64,000 nucleotides of DNA from JAKFWI01 sp031399165 (GTDB lineage Bacteria > Pseudomonadota > Alphaproteobacteria > Caulobacterales > Aquidulcibacteraceae): positions 1 through 64,000 of the forward strand of contig JANNOO010000007.1 of the NCBI GenBank assembly GCA_031399165.1. The letters run 5' to 3'. The translations under genes were made by a program, and so were the position numbers. Below are positions 61,792-64,000 of this stretch, piece after piece (positions within the stretch are counted from its first letter, which is position 1; each line of letters starts with the position of its first letter). The notes under the pieces are model-generated. The model was not told the DNA's origin, did not search any database, and was given only the letters and a program-made list of their open reading frames with translations.

Positions 61792-62535
61792 TCAGCCCGG
61801 CCTAGGGAACGCCGCGCCCCCGAAACGGCGATCCCTGCGCCGATATTCGTCGATCGCCCGTTCCAGCGCAGCGCGGTCGAAATCCGGCCAGAGTACATCG
61901 AGAAACACGAGTTCCGCGTAAGCCGCCTGCCAAAGCAGAAAGTTCGACATCCGCTGCTCCCCGCTCGTGCGAATTAGCAGGTCGGGGGCAGGTAGCCCGA
62001 CCGTGTCCAGATAGGTCTCGAACACCGCCTCATCGATAGCGCCAGCGTGTATCTTGCCCTCGGCGGCGTCCGCCGCGATACGGCGCACCGCACGGACGAT
62101 CTCTCCTTGCGCGCCATAATTGAACGCGATGGTAAGATTGAGGCCCTTGTTGCCGGCGGTCCGCGCCTCGGCGCGTTCAATGATGTCGCGAATGTCCTGC
62201 GCTAGGTTTTCACGCGCGCCAATTACGCGGACACGAACCCCCTCACGCGCGAGCCGTTCGAGATCCCGCGCCACATACAGACGCAACAAATCCAGAAGCG
62301 CATTCACTTCCTCCACCGGCCGGCGCCAGTTCTCCGTCGAGAAGCCGAACACGGTCAGGTATTCGATATTGAGCTCGCCGGCGGCCTCCACCGCGCGGCG
62401 CAGCGCTTCAACCCCCTGGCTATGGCCAAAAGTACGCGGGCGGCCCCTTGCACGGGCCCAGCGGCCATTTCCGTCCATAATCACGGCGACATGGCGCGGG
62501 AGATCGGCTGCGAAGGGTTCCGCCTGGATAGACAT
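61792..62535 (-). CDS. uppS: Undecaprenyl diphosphate synthase
   Basis: 247 residues. VAVIMDGNGRWARARGRPRT with the catalytic Asp, GHSQGVEALRRAVE, LTVFGFSTENWRRP, and the C-terminal LIRTSGEQRMSNFLLWQAAY with EL. cis-Prenyltransferase that makes the C55 lipid carrier for peptidoglycan and O-antigen. Lies between frr and cdsA, the common order. Confidence 0.96.
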   Translation of the reverse strand: MSIQAEPFAADLPRHVAVIMDGNGRWARARGRPRTFGHSQGVEALRRAVEAAGELNIEYLTVFGFSTENWRRPVEEVNALLDLLRLYVARDLERLAREGVRVRVIGARENLAQDIRDIIERAEARTAGNKGLNLTIAFNYGAQGEIVRAVRRIAADAAEGKIHAGAIDEAVFETYLDTVGLPAPDLLIRTSGEQRMSNFLLWQAAYAELVFLDVLWPDFDRAALERAIDEYRRRDRRFGGAAFPRPG

Positions 62536-62558
62536 TTTGGGCGGATCAAGCCGGTCGC

Positions 62559-63125
62559 TCAGACCTGCATGATCTCTTCTTCCTTATGCACTGTAATATC
62601 GTCCACTTTTTTCACGAACTGATCGGTGGCTTGTTGCACCTGATCTGCGAGCTTCTTGTGTTCATCCTGACTGATGACATGTTCTTTTTCGAGGCGTTTT
62701 AGGTGCTCCATCCCATCGCGACGCACATTGCGCACGGCGACACGCGCCTGTTCGGCGTATTTGCCCGCAAGTTTCGCCAATTCGGCGCGCCGCTCGGTGC
62801 TCAGCGGTGGAATTGGCACCCGTATCGACTGTCCATCGGTGATGGGATTGACGCCGAGGCCAGAACTGCGGATCGCCTTTTCAACCGCAACCACCAAGCT
62901 CTTGTCCCACACCTGAACCGAAAGCATCCGCGGCTCGGGCACGTTGATGTTTGCGACCTGATTGAGTGGGCTCGAAGTCCCGTAAGCATCGACGTGAATC
63001 GGCTCTAACAGGCTGGCCGAGGCGCGGCCCGTGCGCAGGCCGGCGAATTCGGCTTTCAGCGCCGTCAACGCGCCATCCATTCGCTTCTTGTAATCTTCCA
63101 ACTGGAATTCTGGCGGCTTAGCCAT
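62559..63125 (-). CDS. frr: Ribosome recycling factor
   Basis: 188 residues. Three-helix-bundle protein with MDGALTALKAEFAGLRTGRA, LLEPIHVDAYGTSSPLNQVA, ISVPEPR-like NINVPEPRMLSVQVWDKSLV and the Arg-rich YAEQARVAVRNVRRDGMEHL. Splits post-termination ribosomes with EF-G. Ten bases after pyrH. Confidence 0.96.
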   Translation of the reverse strand: MAKPPEFQLEDYKKRMDGALTALKAEFAGLRTGRASASLLEPIHVDAYGTSSPLNQVANINVPEPRMLSVQVWDKSLVVAVEKAIRSSGLGVNPITDGQSIRVPIPPLSTERRAELAKLAGKYAEQARVAVRNVRRDGMEHLKRLEKEHVISQDEHKKLADQVQQATDQFVKKVDDITVHKEEEIMQV

Positions 63126-63135
63126 CGCGGTTTCC

Positions 63136-63885
63136 TCAGGCTGCTTTTCCGATCAGTGTTCGTACGCCCTCGCCCCTGACCACCTCAATCAACGCGCCGC
63201 TTTTGCGGATGGAGAACACGATGATCGGAATCTCGTTATCGCGCATCAGGCTGACCGCGGAGGCGTCCATTACCCGCAAATCTTTCGACAGCACGTCGTG
63301 ATAGCTGAGTTGATCATAGCGCACCGCGTGCGGATCTTTCTTGGGATCGGCGGAATAAACGCCATCGACGCTGGTGCCCTTCAGGAGCGCGTCGCATCCC
63401 ATCTCCGCAGCCCGGAGCGCCGCGGGCGTATCCGTGGTAAAATATGGGTTGCCGAGGCCGGCGGCGAAAATGACTACGCGGCCCTTTTCCAGATGCCGCA
63501 GCGCGCGGCGGCGAATGTACGGCTCGCAAATCGCGTCCATCGGGATTGCCGATTGCACGCGGGTGTGGACGCCGAGTTTCTCCAGTGAGCCCTGCATCGC
63601 CAGAGCGTTCATGATCGTGGCAAGCATGCCCATATAGTCGGCGGTAGCGCGATCCATGCCGCGCGCCGCGCCTTGCAGGCCCCGGAATATGTTGCCGCCG
63701 CCGATGACAAGGCAAATCTCGACGCCGCTGGCCTGTACGTCCGCGACTTCGGCGGCGACGCGGTCGCACTCAGCAATGTCGATCCCATAAGAACCGGCGC
63801 CAACCAGCACTTCGCCCGATATCTTGAGGAGCACGCGCTTATAAGGGCCGCCCGGCTCAGCACGGGATATGGGGTCTGCGCTCAT
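63136..63885 (-). CDS. pyrH: UMP kinase
   Basis: 249 residues. Amino-acid-kinase fold with KRVLLKISGEVLVGAGSYGI, VIGGGNIFRGLQGAARGMDR, ADYMGMLATIMNALAMQGSL, and GTSVDGVYSADPKKDPHAVR. Phosphorylates UMP to UDP; hexameric and GTP-activated in the family. Its product feeds the pathway that ends in CTP through PyrG. Follows tsf, as in most proteobacteria. Confidence 0.96.
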   Translation of the reverse strand: MSADPISRAEPGGPYKRVLLKISGEVLVGAGSYGIDIAECDRVAAEVADVQASGVEICLVIGGGNIFRGLQGAARGMDRATADYMGMLATIMNALAMQGSLEKLGVHTRVQSAIPMDAICEPYIRRRALRHLEKGRVVIFAAGLGNPYFTTDTPAALRAAEMGCDALLKGTSVDGVYSADPKKDPHAVRYDQLSYHDVLSKDLRVMDASAVSLMRDNEIPIIVFSIRKSGALIEVVRGEGVRTLIGKAA

Positions 63886-63908
63886 GACTAGCCTTCGCGT
63901 GAAAATGT

Positions 63909-63932
63909 GGCGCCGAGTCTACCCCCGGCGCC
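63909..63932 (-). terminator. Possible terminator between tsf and pyrH
   Basis: GGCGCCG and CGGCGCC form a 7-bp GC stem around a 10-base loop about 30 bases after the tsf stop. On the minus strand ACATTTTCAC follows, a weak T-run. It could partly end rpsB-tsf transcripts. Confidence 0.4.
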
Positions 63933-63960
63933 CGCGGCAGCGCAAAGGCAAAGGAGGCCC

Positions 63961-64000
63961 TTAGCGGCCCCCCATGGCGGCGACTTCGGCCGCGAAATCG
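63961..64000 (-). CDS. tsf: Elongation factor Ts (last 12 codons; continues beyond the window)
   Basis: Only the end is visible: DFAAEVAAMGGR and a TAA at 63961-63963, read on the minus strand. FAAEVAAM is the usual EF-Ts C-terminus, and tsf is the expected gene before pyrH. EF-Ts recycles EF-Tu by nucleotide exchange. The assignment rests on a short segment plus gene order. Confidence 0.8.
   Translation of the reverse strand, partial: DFAAEVAAMGGR

Noticed and set aside
1..64000. CRISPR arrays, insertion sequences, prophage, rRNA or tRNA genes
   Set aside because: No regularly spaced direct repeats, transposase or integrase motifs, tRNA T-loop patterns or rRNA segments were seen when reading both strands.

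Overview
The window is a dense chromosomal segment of an alphaproteobacterium, most probably of the Caulobacterales/Hyphomonadaceae type. This is inferred from gene order, not from a database search. The supporting clusters are dusB-ntrBC-ntrYX-hfq-hflX, the run eno-ftsB-pdhABC-lpdA-lipA-cinA-ispDF, and tsf-pyrH-frr-uppS-cdsA-dxr-rseP-bamA-skp-lpxD-fabZ-lpxA-lpxI-lpxB. Two motifs agree with it: an alphaproteobacterial SOS box (GAAC-N7-GAAC) before lexA and a CtrA-type box (TTAA-N7-TTAAC) before ftsB. The sequence is GC-rich with very short intergenic spaces. I saw no tRNA, rRNA, CRISPR array, phage or intact insertion sequence.

Layout. 1-4080: the only accessory-looking stretch, with a TonB-dependent receptor cut by the window edge, a hairpin-containing region without genes, a frameshifted SnoaL-like remnant and a LuxR-type regulator. 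4269-10426 (+): RlpA-like protein and D-Ala-D-Ala carboxypeptidase (cell wall), then tmk-holB-TatD-MBL hydrolase with start/stop overlaps, then mazG. 10427-19270 (-): dusB-ntrB-ntrC-ntrY-ntrX-hfq-hflX, read right to left. 19394-21036 (+): ispDF-cinA. 21033-22441 (-): lipA-RatA/COQ10-like. 22572-24134 (+): a stand-alone acyl-activating enzyme behind a perfect 22-bp palindromic operator. 24131-38341 (-): secG, pyrG, a Pro/Ala-rich membrane protein, rpmF (absent from simple long-ORF lists, found by eye), eno, ftsB, the pyruvate dehydrogenase operon with four extra small genes, cspA, lpdA and a bactofilin-like membrane protein; one + gene (PPOx family) lies inside. tpiA (-) and ppiD-trpE-trpG-trpD-trpC-lexA (+) diverge at about 39.3 kb. 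comEC (-) and gltX-gltA (+) diverge at about 48.2 kb. 50987-64000 (-) is the lipid A/outer-membrane/isoprenoid/translation operon, ending in the last codons of tsf.

How it works together. Most genes are core: envelope building (lpx, bamA, skp, rseP, dacC-like, rlpA, uppS, cdsA), isoprenoid precursors (ispDF, dxr, uppS), central carbon (eno, tpiA, pdh, lpdA, lipA, gltA), tryptophan and nucleotide synthesis, nitrogen signalling and SOS control. No complete new system is obvious. The points most worth pursuing are: (1) two small membrane proteins translationally coupled inside the pdh operon, plus a P-loop protein and an 89-residue protein added after pdhC; (2) an NtrC that, like its NtrX neighbour, has lost the sigma-54 contact loop and also has an altered Walker B; (3) the operator in front of the acyl-ACP synthetase-like gene; (4) a CtrA-type box and a perfect 20-bp hairpin before ftsB-pdhA; (5) all six convergent gene pairs abut or overlap at their stops.

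Start codons were chosen by eye from Shine-Dalgarno spacing, signal peptides and family N-termini. Family assignments rest on recognised motifs and gene order.
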